This document shows positions 25,237 to 33,176 of a DNA stretch of 64,000 nucleotides, piece after piece; the stretch's first letter is position 1; each line of letters begins with the position of its first letter. The notes beneath the pieces were generated by a model. That model was not told where the DNA came from. It was given only the letters and a program-made list of their open reading frames with translations, and made no database searches. The stretch is from UBA3478 sp965662045. GTDB lineage: Bacteria > Bacteroidota > Bacteroidia > Flavobacteriales > Flavobacteriaceae. The DNA lies in assembly GCA_965662045.1 (NCBI GenBank), contig CBFIGE010000001.1:229788-293787 (forward strand). Direction: 5' to 3'. Made by a program: the position numbers and the translations under genes.

Positions 25237-26232
25237 ATGAGCACTAAAATTGCGGTGGTCGGAGGTGGAAGTTGGGGTACAGCGCTAACCAAAATATTAG
25301 TGACCAATGGATATAAGGTGCATTGGTACATGCACAGTGAGACAAGTTTAAAACATTTAACGTATTACGGTCGCAATCTTAATTATCTAAGTCAGGTTCA
25401 ATTCGATTTAAAAAAAGTTCATCCTACAACTTCAGTTTCAGAGGCAATTATGAATTGTGATACCATAATTCTTGCAGCCCCATCCATTTACATCGTAGAC
25501 ATACTCAAGCCTATAGAAACAGAATTATCTCAAAAAACAATTGTTTCTGCTATTAAAGGAATTGTTCCACAGTCTGGCTTACTTGTCGGAGAACACCTTC
25601 GAGAAAAACTCAGTATTCCACAAGAGCATATCGCAGTTATATCAGGACCTTGTCATGCTGAAGAGGTAGCATTAAAAAAGCATTCTTATTTGACCATTGC
25701 AGCCGACAAAAAGAAAATGGCAAAAAAAATAGCCGGACTATTGGCCTGCTCTTTTATTAAAACAAATACCACGAATGACATTCTGGGAACGGAGTATGCA
25801 GCTGTTTTAAAAAACATCTATGCCATTGCTTCTGGTATTGCTGAAAGCCTTGATTATGGAGATAATTTTCAAGCCGTTTTAACTTCGAATGCCATCAGAG
25901 AAATGAAGCGAATAATAGATCGCATTCATCACATGAAGCGAAATATCAATCGATCTGCTTATCTCGGTGATCTTCTAGTGACCTCCTATTCAAGTTTCTC
26001 TAGAAATAGAAGATTTGGAAATTTAATAGGTAAAGGATATTCTGCCAAAGAAAGTATAGACCAAATGAAAATGGTCGCAGAAGGTTATCACGCCCTTGAT
26101 AGGGTTTATCAAATTTGTAATTCACAAAAAGAAAGGCTAAAAACTCCGATTTTAAATTGTGTTTATCAAGTCGTGTTTAACCAAAAAAAAGTGTCCACTT
26201 CTTTTGAAGATCTAGCTCAAAAATTAACTTGA
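25237..26232 (+). CDS. gpsA: Glycerol-3-phosphate dehydrogenase, NAD(P)-dependent
   Basis: GpsA makes sn-glycerol 3-phosphate from dihydroxyacetone phosphate for phospholipid synthesis. The 331 residues open with the Rossmann motif IAVVGGGSWGTALTKIL and contain SAIKGIVPQ with the catalytic-type Lys, SGPCHAEEVA (usually SGPSFA), GTEYAAVLKNIYAIASGIAESLDYGDN and AYLGDLLVTSYSSFSRNRRFG. The order and length fit the family. The Cys-His in place of Ser-Phe in the SGP box is a mild departure also seen in related bacteria. It is not in an obvious operon. Confidence 0.96.
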   Translation: MSTKIAVVGGGSWGTALTKILVTNGYKVHWYMHSETSLKHLTYYGRNLNYLSQVQFDLKKVHPTTSVSEAIMNCDTIILAAPSIYIVDILKPIETELSQKTIVSAIKGIVPQSGLLVGEHLREKLSIPQEHIAVISGPCHAEEVALKKHSYLTIAADKKKMAKKIAGLLACSFIKTNTTNDILGTEYAAVLKNIYAIASGIAESLDYGDNFQAVLTSNAIREMKRIIDRIHHMKRNINRSAYLGDLLVTSYSSFSRNRRFGNLIGKGYSAKESIDQMKMVAEGYHALDRVYQICNSQKERLKTPILNCVYQVVFNQKKVSTSFEDLAQKLT

Positions 26233-26240
26233 TACAGCGC

Positions 26241-26639
26241 TTAGATATAGTTCTTTTCAAGGAAGTATTGAACAATAGCCTCTTTAACTAGAACACTTTG
26301 TTCTCCAGGTTTTAGCATGGGCAATTCATTTACCAAATCGTAATGTGGCCATTTGTCAGCGTCAAAGTGTGAAAATTTATAGTACCCATAAGGTTCTAAC
26401 AACCTGCATAGAGCCACATGCATTAAGTTGACTTTTTCGTCTTTTTTAAATCGCTTTTTTCCTACACCCAACTCCTGCACCCCAATTAAAAATAAAATCG
26501 CATCAAGGTCTATTTCCTCTCCATCTAGAAACTGTTCTGAAAGCTTAAGACACAGTTTCTTGTAATTATTTTTCAAGGTTTCGTCTCTCGACATACTGTT
26601 GTTTTTACTATTTTCAAATTTATAAACATCTAACGTCAT
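26241..26639 (-). CDS. Conserved-looking protein of unknown function
   Basis: I do not recognise this acidic soluble protein. The start is uncertain: ATG codons at 26669, 26639 and 26594 are in frame. I give 26639 because 26669 would overlap the divergent CvpA-type gene, but 26594 (MSRDETLKNNY) is also good. The body is helical with CLKLSEQFLDGEEIDLDAILFLIGVQELG and a C-terminal GEQSVLVKEAIVQYFLEKNY. It lies between gpsA (convergent) and a CvpA-family gene (divergent). Confidence 0.72.
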   Translation of the reverse strand: MTLDVYKFENSKNNSMSRDETLKNNYKKLCLKLSEQFLDGEEIDLDAILFLIGVQELGVGKKRFKKDEKVNLMHVALCRLLEPYGYYKFSHFDADKWPHYDLVNELPMLKPGEQSVLVKEAIVQYFLEKNYI

Positions 26640-26643
26640 AAAT

Positions 26644-27183
26644 ATGGGATTTTTTGATATCATTACCATCTTATTATTAACATGGGGTCTTTACAAGGGC
26701 TTGAGCAATGGACTGCTCAAAGAATTAGCTTCAATCATTGGAATCATATTAGGTATCTGGGGAGCAATTGAACTTTCTGGTCTTATCGCAAAAATTCTAA
26801 ATGAATACACCAATTGGCCAGAAAACTACCTTAAAACAGCTTCTTTTGGAGTGGTTCTAGTCCTAATAATAATTTTAGTTAATTACGGAGGAAATAAAAT
26901 CACAGTTGCTCTAGACAAAACTGCATTTTTAAAAACCTTCAACAAAGTCTCAGGCGGCCTCTTTGGAGTAATAAAATACTGTATAATAATCGGGTCAGTT
27001 ATATTCTTTTTCGACACTGCAACAAATGTGGTCAACCTCATACCTAAAGAAGAAAAAAAGCAATCACACTCTTATCAAATTTTGAGAAGTGTTGGTGCTG
27101 TTGTTTTCTCGGAAATTTTGAAGGATGAACTTAAAAAACCAGAAGATGGCTTAAAAATTAAGTCGCCGAATGAATGGTTCTAA
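26644..27183 (+). CDS. CvpA-family inner-membrane protein
   Basis: The 179 residues have four hydrophobic helices (about 3-20, 25-48, 65-84 and 102-122) and the pattern of CvpA, a family tied to colicin V production and envelope homeostasis: FDIITILLLTWGLYKGLSNGLLKELASIIGIILG and a second half starting FNKVSGGLFGVIKYCIIIGS. The C-terminal tail is charged and probably cytoplasmic. The real cellular role is unclear. Confidence 0.9.
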   Translation: MGFFDIITILLLTWGLYKGLSNGLLKELASIIGIILGIWGAIELSGLIAKILNEYTNWPENYLKTASFGVVLVLIIILVNYGGNKITVALDKTAFLKTFNKVSGGLFGVIKYCIIIGSVIFFFDTATNVVNLIPKEEKKQSHSYQILRSVGAVVFSEILKDELKKPEDGLKIKSPNEWF

Positions 27184-27353
27184 GTCGTTAAAAGCATTTG
27201 TTTTATCGTTAAGCGAGCCCTCAAAAACCTTTGATTTACAAGCTTTTACATAAATAAAGCAGTTTGTCGAATAAAGTGATATACTCGTAGAGTTCTTCCT
27301 AAACCTGCCTTTTTTGAGTTCTAATTTTATACCACTCATTAGAACCCCAGAAA

Positions 27354-27863
27354 ATGAAAAAAGGTATTCACTTACTCGCTATCCTTATTATTTTATTGTC
27401 CTTTTCATGCAGTACGCCAAGTCTTGAAGAAGAGCTTGAATTTTTTGGATTAGAGCAAACAGCAGATGAAGAAAATTCAGCACCAAAAATAAGCCCATTA
27501 GCCACAGAGGTGTTTTCTTTAATCAATTCATATCGTTCAGATTTAAATCTCGCAAAATTAGAGTGGAGCGATTTAGCCTATGACCTCGCTTTAAATCACA
27601 ATGAACACATGGTTGAGACAGAAAGTTTAAATCACGACAATTTCAATTGGAGAAAATCAAAAATAAGTCTTCAGGAAAACGCATCAGAGGTAGCTGAAAA
27701 TATATCAAGACATTTTGTTGACTCACAAGAAGTATTAGAAGCATGGCTTATGAATCAAATACATCGTCAACACATCGAGGGGGATTATAACAACAGTGCA
27801 GTTGCAGTCAGCACAGACGACAAAGGCCAATACTATCTCACTCAAATTTATTTTAAAAAATGA
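27354..27863 (+). CDS. CAP-domain (SCP-like) lipoprotein
   Basis: The signal MKKGIHLLAILIILLSFSCSTP ends in a lipobox (Cys19). An acidic linker leads to a CAP domain at about 50-169: SLINSYRSDLNLAKLEWSDLAYDLALNHNEHM, with His at the cleft, AENISRHFVDSQEVLEAWLMNQIHRQHIEG with the Glu and second His, and a final strand YYLTQIYFKK. CAP proteins have varied and mostly unknown roles in bacteria; binding of a ligand at the cell surface is a fair guess. A terminator follows. Confidence 0.92.
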   Translation: MKKGIHLLAILIILLSFSCSTPSLEEELEFFGLEQTADEENSAPKISPLATEVFSLINSYRSDLNLAKLEWSDLAYDLALNHNEHMVETESLNHDNFNWRKSKISLQENASEVAENISRHFVDSQEVLEAWLMNQIHRQHIEGDYNNSAVAVSTDDKGQYYLTQIYFKK

Positions 27864-27885
27864 TTCTCAAGAAAGCTTGAAAATC

Positions 27886-27918
27886 AAAACCTCTTGTCCT
27901 TGTGCAACAGGTTTTTTT
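27886..27918 (+). terminator. Rho-independent terminator after CAP lipoprotein gene
   Basis: AACCTCTTG pairs with CAACAGGTT (one mismatch) around an 8-base loop, followed by seven T, 23 bases after the stop codon. Confidence 0.7.
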
Positions 27919-28011
27919 AGTTTGACATTTCGTAATTTTACCTCCTGACGATTTGAATGGCATTGTAATGGCTATTTTTTTCGCCAATCAATAATTTCAA
28001 ACTATAACTAA

Positions 28012-29544
28012 ATGAACCTTACTGAAATTTTCAATGAACTTCAAATAAGTGCCAATAATGCAGGTACTTCAACAGGAAAAGAAAACAAAGCGTCGAATTC
28101 ATTTTTGAGTTCATTCTCCCCCATCGATGGGCAAAAACTCGCAGAAGTATCTGTTACCTCAAAAGAGCAATATGAGATTGTAATTCAAAAAGCCCAAGAA
28201 GCCTCAAAACATTGGAGAACAATCCCAGCTCCTAAACGAGGAGAATTGGTCAGAGAATGGGGAAATAAATTGAGAACACATAAAGAAGCCCTCGGGGCCC
28301 TTGTGAGTTTAGAAATGGGGAAATCACTTCAAGAAGGATTAGGAGAGGTTCAAGAAATGATTGATATATGTGATTTCGCTGTTGGTCTCTCCAGGCAATT
28401 GCATGGATTTACGATGCACTCTGAAAGACCACTTCACAGAATGTACGAGCAATATCAGCCTATGGGAGTAGTGGGGATTATATCAGCATTTAATTTTCCT
28501 GTAGCTGTTTGGGCCTGGAATACAGCGCTTGCTCTTGTATGTGGTAATGTCTGTCTATGGAAACCCTCCGAAAAAACACCTCTTTGTGGAGTAGCTTGTC
28601 AAAAGATTTTAGCAGAGGTCTTAAGTGAACACGGACAACCTGAAGGAATCAGCAATTTAATCAATGGAGATTACACGGTTGGAGAATGGATGAGTCAAGA
28701 CCAAAGAATTCCTTTACTTTCAGCCACTGGAAGTACCAGGATGGGTAAAGCCGTTGCTCAAACCGTAGCCGCAAGACTAGGTAAAAGCCTTTTGGAATTA
28801 GGTGGAAATAACGCCATTATCGTAACGCCAGATGCAGACATTGAAATGACAGTGATTGGGGCCGTTTTCGGAGCCGTTGGTACAGCAGGACAGCGCTGCA
28901 CTTCAACACGCAGACTTATTGTACATGAAAAAGTATATGATCAAGTTGCCGAAGCGCTGAGCAAAGCCTACAAACAAATAAAAATAGGTAATCCTTTAGA
29001 TCAAGCGAATCACATGGGACCACTCATTGATACCGATGCCGTTAGCATGTACGAGGAAGCATTAGTTGAGGTTGAAAAAGAAGGAGGGCGCGTTTTGGTC
29101 GAAGGCGGAAAATTAGAAGGATCCGACTATCAAAGTGGGTGTTACGTGAAACCCGCAATTATAGAAGTTAGTAACAGCTTTAAAACGGTACAAAAAGAAA
29201 CTTTCGCTCCTATTCTGTATCTCATTAAATATGAGGGAAGCGTTGAAGATGCCATCGCCCTTCAGAACGATGTAGTTCAAGGCCTCTCATCAGCAATAAT
29301 GACTACCAACCTAAGAGAGGCAGAACTGTTTTTATCTTATGCCGGATCGGATTGCGGAATTGCAAACGTTAACATAGGAACCTCAGGAGCAGAAATCGGT
29401 GGTGCATTTGGAGGTGAAAAAGAAACTGGAGGTGGTCGTGAATCTGGTTCCGACGCGTGGAAATATTACATGCGTAGACAGACAAATACCATCAATTACA
29501 GTAAGAATTTACCTCTAGCTCAAGGTATAGAGTTCAATCTGTAA
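28012..29544 (+). CDS. Aldehyde dehydrogenase, ALDH7 (aminoadipate-semialdehyde) type
   Basis: This NAD(P)-dependent enzyme of 510 residues shows the usual order: IISAFNFPVAVWAWNTALALVCGN with the catalytic Asn, WKPSEKTPL for cofactor binding, TGSTRMGKAV, LLELGGNNAIIV with the general-base Glu, and GTAGQRCTSTRRLIV with the catalytic Cys. KETFAPILYLIKY and the C-terminal EKETGGGRESGSDAWKYYMRRQTNTINY match the antiquitin branch, which oxidises 2-aminoadipate semialdehyde in lysine breakdown. That substrate is inferred from family likeness, as no lysine-degradation genes are adjacent. A terminator follows 32 bases after the stop. Confidence 0.94.
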   Translation: MNLTEIFNELQISANNAGTSTGKENKASNSFLSSFSPIDGQKLAEVSVTSKEQYEIVIQKAQEASKHWRTIPAPKRGELVREWGNKLRTHKEALGALVSLEMGKSLQEGLGEVQEMIDICDFAVGLSRQLHGFTMHSERPLHRMYEQYQPMGVVGIISAFNFPVAVWAWNTALALVCGNVCLWKPSEKTPLCGVACQKILAEVLSEHGQPEGISNLINGDYTVGEWMSQDQRIPLLSATGSTRMGKAVAQTVAARLGKSLLELGGNNAIIVTPDADIEMTVIGAVFGAVGTAGQRCTSTRRLIVHEKVYDQVAEALSKAYKQIKIGNPLDQANHMGPLIDTDAVSMYEEALVEVEKEGGRVLVEGGKLEGSDYQSGCYVKPAIIEVSNSFKTVQKETFAPILYLIKYEGSVEDAIALQNDVVQGLSSAIMTTNLREAELFLSYAGSDCGIANVNIGTSGAEIGGAFGGEKETGGGRESGSDAWKYYMRRQTNTINYSKNLPLAQGIEFNL

Positions 29545-29575
29545 AAGTCAACAATAACAAGGCCTTAAATAGCGG

Positions 29576-29611
29576 AAGCATGGTGTTTATCCTATAAAAC
29601 CATGCTTTTTT
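29576..29611 (+). terminator. Rho-independent terminator after aldehyde dehydrogenase
   Basis: AAGCATGGT pairs with ACCATGCTT; the loop itself can pair TTTAT with ATAAA, and six T follow. It closes the metabolic block just before the unknown cassette. Confidence 0.8.
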
Positions 29612-29690
29612 GCTTTCTTGTTACCTACATTTTTGTGCTTTTTCAATATTTTCATTAAGAACTAAAGACTGTCGAAAAGCCTAAACGAAG

Positions 29691-30830
29691 ATGAAGAAAG
29701 GTCAATTTGAACATAGTGCACAGCTTGATTTCATCAGCTGTATGGAGCGACTTATTGACTATGCGGTTGATGGTATTCGGGATAATTCAGGTCGAAAAAA
29801 GGAAGAGCTCAATAAACTCCGTACTGATCTGAAAAGTCTGATGAGGCAGCAAAAAAAGAATAGTTACACAAATCTGAGCCAAACCAATGAAAATACATGG
29901 CTGATTGACAAAGCAAACTATTTCATACAAGAGTTGTACGAATTTGTTCCACATGATATAGAATATGAATCTGAAAAAACCCAAAATCTTAAAAAAGAAG
30001 TAAAAAAACTTAAAAAGCTAACGAACCTATTACAACAAGAGAAAAAACAAAAAAAGATGAAAAAAAGTAATCGTTTAATCACTAGTTCAGAAGAAGAATA
30101 CAACGTACTTAAAGAAATTCAGCACGAATATAACTCGCTAAAAAGAAGAAATAAATGGAACAATTATGCTGAATTCCTAAAATATCTATTAAAAAAAGAG
30201 GTAGGGGGAGAACATTTTTACAACGACACTAATCCACCTTACGAATTTGAAGGTATCGAGATGTCTAAATCCAAAATAAAACAGACACAAGAAGATAGAG
30301 TCTCAGGTACTACGCCTAGTCAAGATGATTTATTATATAACCATAGAGACAAAAAAGGAAAGTATAGAATAAAAGGATTGTCGGATGAAATTCATCAAAA
30401 CGTCGAAGATTCCATAAAGACTGGTCATTTTCTAACTTTAGAATACAATATGACATTAGAACAGCTCGCTTCGGCACATCAACAGGCATTAAAATATTAC
30501 GAGGAGGGGTTTCATGCCCTTAGGAATATCGTTGACTGCAATAAAGACATAAATGATAAAAACGAGGAAAAGGCGAAAAAAGCATTCGTATACAAAGATG
30601 ATTTATTTAAAGAAGCGCTGGATAAATTTAAAAGATGCCAAGAAACCCTAGTACTTCATGGATTAGCAGGAAATTCTCATAACGAAGGAACAAAGTCAGA
30701 AATTGAACTGCATACCAAAGCCCAAAAAAGAATAGATTATTTGGAAGCCAATAGACCTAAAAAGAAAGAAACCGTTGGTCCATTAACTAAATTATTTCGA
30801 AGTATTTTTGGCTCTCCTAAACAAAATTAA
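29691..30830 (+). CDS. Unrecognised Lys-rich, all-helical 379-residue protein (first gene of unknown cassette)
   Basis: I cannot assign a family. There is no signal peptide or membrane helix. Residues 1-100 look helical (SCMERLIDYAVDGIRD). Residues 100-135 are an intensely basic coiled-coil-like run (KEVKKLKKLTNLL then KKQKKMKKSNR). Residues 185-245 are polar with NDTNPPYEFEGIEM and KYRIKGLSDEIHQNVEDSIKTG. Residues 250-350 look like helix pairs (LEQLASAHQQALKYYEEGFHAL, DDLFKEALDKFKRCQETLVLH). The end is TKLFRSIFGSPKQN, a short amphipathic tail that recurs, out of frame, after the next gene. The unit lies between two terminators. Confidence 0.75.
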   Translation: MKKGQFEHSAQLDFISCMERLIDYAVDGIRDNSGRKKEELNKLRTDLKSLMRQQKKNSYTNLSQTNENTWLIDKANYFIQELYEFVPHDIEYESEKTQNLKKEVKKLKKLTNLLQQEKKQKKMKKSNRLITSSEEEYNVLKEIQHEYNSLKRRNKWNNYAEFLKYLLKKEVGGEHFYNDTNPPYEFEGIEMSKSKIKQTQEDRVSGTTPSQDDLLYNHRDKKGKYRIKGLSDEIHQNVEDSIKTGHFLTLEYNMTLEQLASAHQQALKYYEEGFHALRNIVDCNKDINDKNEEKAKKAFVYKDDLFKEALDKFKRCQETLVLHGLAGNSHNEGTKSEIELHTKAQKRIDYLEANRPKKKETVGPLTKLFRSIFGSPKQN

Positions 30831-30849
30831 ACCCAATCTTAAAATCAAA

Positions 30850-31119
30850 ATGCCCAAATCTCAAGATAATTTTGATAAGAATTTTGATGACATTAAAAAT
30901 CTTATCTCACAGGCCGAAAGCTACATCAGATTAGCATTCGACAAAAATGAAATGGCAACGCTAGGAAAAGCGGAGGAAGAATTGAACAAAGCCAAACATT
31001 TAAGTGAAATTTACTGCGTAAATCTTAAAAACGGCAAAAACCGAAATGGTATTGAACAGTATAAAAAAATCGGTATAATGCTAAATAATATAGCCGAGAA
31101 AAAAAAATTATCTGTTTAA
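30850..31119 (+). CDS. Unrecognised small helical protein, apparently frameshifted at its 3' end
   Basis: The likely start is the ATG at 30850, 19 bases after the preceding stop; an in-frame ATG at 30808 would overlap the preceding gene. The 89 residues are helical and polar (DDIKNLISQAESYIRLAF, KAEEELNKAKHLSEIYCVNL, QYKKIGIMLNNIAEKKK). The helix pattern resembles the C-terminal third of the preceding protein, suggesting a partial duplication. The frame stops soon after a run of nine A (31099-31107). Reading one base further on, the sequence stays open to 31219, so the intact gene was probably about 122 residues. Confidence 0.6.
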   Translation: MPKSQDNFDKNFDDIKNLISQAESYIRLAFDKNEMATLGKAEEELNKAKHLSEIYCVNLKNGKNRNGIEQYKKIGIMLNNIAEKKKLSV

Positions 31120-31219
31120 TAAAAAAGATGAAGAAAAGCCTACACAATCTTCAAGTAATTCTAACAAAAAATCATTATTCAATCGGTTTATAGAATCAAT
31201 TTTTGGTAAATCCAAATAG
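31100..31219 (+). pseudogene. Out-of-frame 3' continuation of the preceding gene
   Basis: In the +1 frame relative to the 30850 gene this reads YLFNKKDEEKPTQSSSNSN, then KKSLFNRFIESIFGKSK and a TAG at 31217-31219. The ending matches the tail of the protein at 29691 (TKLFRSIFGSPK). From 30850 to 31219 is 370 bases, exactly one more than a whole number of codons, so removing one A from the A9 run restores a single 122-residue frame. This may be a true mutation, phase variation, transcriptional slippage or a base-calling error. Confidence 0.6.
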
Positions 31220-31250
31220 TGCGAAACACATCATAATTTTCTTCAAAATA

Positions 31251-31282
31251 AAAAAGCCCCAAAACTTGGGGCTTTTCTTTTT
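31251..31282. terminator. Bidirectional rho-independent terminator closing the unknown cassette
   Basis: AAAAGCCCC pairs perfectly with GGGGCTTTT around a 7-base loop. Plus-strand sequence continues TTTTCTTTTT and minus-strand sequence continues TTTTTTATTTTG, so it can end both the cassette and the convergent phosphoesterase message. The remaining bases to 31418 hold only a possible 20-codon frame at 31341-31403 that I do not accept as a gene. Confidence 0.8.
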
Positions 31283-31418
31283 AAGTACTAAAAGTAAAGT
31301 CTGTATTTGCTTTTAGCATACTATTCAAACTTACATTAACATGATGAAAACGCAAGGTAAAATTACTAAAGAAGAATTATCAATAATCTTAATTCAGAGT
31401 TAAAATTTTAAATTTTTC

Positions 31419-32150
31419 TTATTTGGGACTGTTGTTTCTTCCATTTTCAGCAGGGTATAGGGTCGGAACCGCGTCACTTTGCCAGTATTGTTTTGAATCT
31501 ATATCAAATACAGTTAATCCTCCTTTAAAAGCCGCTCCTGTATCTATATTCCAAATATTTGCTCTTTTTTCAGGTCTTGTAAATTCTTCTTTAGAAAGAG
31601 GGGTGTGTCCAATAAAGATTTCAGAATAGTGTCGAAGCCTCTGAGGAAGTTCATGTTTGTCACATGATTCAACTACAGTTGCCAATTCCCATAGGGTTCG
31701 ATCCCAGTAAAACATCTGTTCAAAATACTCACTTGAGACGCCTTTTAGGTTGGTGTAACCCGCATGTAAAAAAAGCCTGTTCTTATCATCAATAATATAA
31801 TTTTCAAGAGACTCGTAAAAGGCAATATGCTTTTCAATAGTTTCCTTTGAGGCCCTGTCATAAGATCTTTTTGTCATCTCACCTCCATGAATTAACCAGG
31901 TTGTTGGAGCCTTACCTATAGTCAAAAAATCATAACATAGCACATCGTGATTCCCTCGAATAAATCGGCAATTGTATTGTGATTTAAGGTCAATCAAAAA
32001 ATCGATAGTTTCTACAGCTTCACTCCAAGAATCAACATAATCTCCTAAGAAAATTAATTCATCGTCAGATCGAAGTTCTGTCCGTTCCAATACCTGAACC
32101 AAGGCTTTCTTAGCTGCATGAATATCTCCTATAACAAGTGTTCTCGACAT
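31419..32150 (-). CDS. Metallophosphoesterase, PPP (serine/threonine phosphatase-like) family
   Basis: The 243 residues have the two-metal phosphoesterase boxes in order: GDIHAAKKAL (residues 8-12), GDYVDSWSEAVE, RGNHDVLCYDF, a later metal His near LFLHAGYT, and FIGHTPLSKEE. The family box is normally GDYVDRG and here reads GDYVDSW, so the usual catalytic Arg is absent at that position. Members remove phosphate from proteins, nucleotides or diadenosine tetraphosphate. It is convergent to the unknown cassette and divergent from the sugar kinase gene. Confidence 0.92.
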   Translation of the reverse strand: MSRTLVIGDIHAAKKALVQVLERTELRSDDELIFLGDYVDSWSEAVETIDFLIDLKSQYNCRFIRGNHDVLCYDFLTIGKAPTTWLIHGGEMTKRSYDRASKETIEKHIAFYESLENYIIDDKNRLFLHAGYTNLKGVSSEYFEQMFYWDRTLWELATVVESCDKHELPQRLRHYSEIFIGHTPLSKEEFTRPEKRANIWNIDTGAAFKGGLTVFDIDSKQYWQSDAVPTLYPAENGRNNSPK

Positions 32151-32228
32151 GTTTGAAAGTTTTTTTCAAAAATAATGGAACTTAAGTTTTTAGTTTATGT
32201 TTGTGAAGTTGTTAAATCATTAAGAAGA

Positions 32229-33176
32229 ATGAAAAGAGTCTTTTGCATCGGCGAGGTTCTGATTGACTTTGTAGCAGAAAATCAAGGAAAAGACTTGACT
32301 TTAGCACATACTTTTACCAAAAAAGCAGGTGGTGCACCAGCAAATGTTGCATGTGCAATTGCAAAACTCGGAGGACAAGCCTCTTTTGTGGGAAGTATAG
32401 GTAAAGATCCCATGGGAATGTTTTTGTTAAATGTTCTAGAAAAAGAAGGCGTAAACATCTCTTATATTCAACGCATAGCACATTTTACCACCATGGCCTT
32501 CGTGTCTATTTCAGAAGAGGGAGAAAGAGATTTTATTTTTGCAAGAGGAGCTGATCACTTTTTGAAATACGATAAGGATTTGCAAAAGAGTTTTGAAAAT
32601 AACATCGTGCATTTTGGGGCTGCAACAGCGCTTCTAGGCGGAGAACTCGAAAAAGCCTACGATCATTATTTCTTTGACGCCTTAACTAAAAATTGTTTCA
32701 TCAGCTTTGATCCTAATTTTAGAGAAGACCTTTGGAAAGACGATAAAGAAACTTTTATCACCAAATGCAAAGGATTCATTGAAAAATCTGATTTGTGCAA
32801 GTTTAGTGAAGAAGAAGCCCTATTGATTTCAGGACAAGATTCTCTAGAAGAAGCCTGTAATAAGCTACATGAACTAGGTGCTAAAATTGTAACCATCACA
32901 CTAGGAAAAAAAGGAACTTATCTCAGTACGATAACAAAAAGCAAGCTCATTCCAAGTATTAAAGTTCAACCTATAGATACTACTGGGGCAGGAGACGCCT
33001 TTATTGGATGCCTCTTAAAACAACTTTCCGAGAAGTCAGATTTAAAAAATCAAGAGCTCTCATTTGACTGTTGGACGAACATGATTCAGACAGCCAACAA
33101 GGCCGGAGCCGTTACCACCACTCAGTTTGGAGCCATTGCAGCACTACCCAATCAGTTAGACCTGAATCAGATTTAA
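32229..33176 (+). CDS. PfkB-family carbohydrate kinase (fructokinase-like)
   Basis: The ATG at 32229 starts directly with the family N-terminus (VFCIGEVLIDFVAENQG); an earlier in-frame ATG at 32175 adds 18 unconserved residues. The 315 residues show the glycine pair KKAGGAPANVACAIAKLGG, GSIGKDPMGMFLL, and the C-terminal signature DTTGAGDAFIGCLL with the catalytic Asp and anion hole. This is closest in look to bacterial fructokinases (phosphorylation of fructose at C6), but other sugars are possible. Its stop codon directly abuts the stop of the convergent SDR gene. Confidence 0.92.
   Translation: MKRVFCIGEVLIDFVAENQGKDLTLAHTFTKKAGGAPANVACAIAKLGGQASFVGSIGKDPMGMFLLNVLEKEGVNISYIQRIAHFTTMAFVSISEEGERDFIFARGADHFLKYDKDLQKSFENNIVHFGAATALLGGELEKAYDHYFFDALTKNCFISFDPNFREDLWKDDKETFITKCKGFIEKSDLCKFSEEEALLISGQDSLEEACNKLHELGAKIVTITLGKKGTYLSTITKSKLIPSIKVQPIDTTGAGDAFIGCLLKQLSEKSDLKNQELSFDCWTNMIQTANKAGAVTTTQFGAIAALPNQLDLNQI

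Noticed and set aside
27151..27339. 62-codon minus-strand open frame between the CvpA-type and CAP lipoprotein genes.
   Set aside because: Composition is not like a structured protein, it overlaps the CvpA gene end, and no family pattern is seen. The gap is better read as the CAP gene's upstream region.
31341..31403. 20-codon plus-strand frame (MMKTQGKITKEELSIILIQS) resembling the leader of a peptide natural product.
   Set aside because: It is very short, has no core peptide, cysteine or glycine pair, and no modifying or export genes lie nearby. Chance is the simplest reading.
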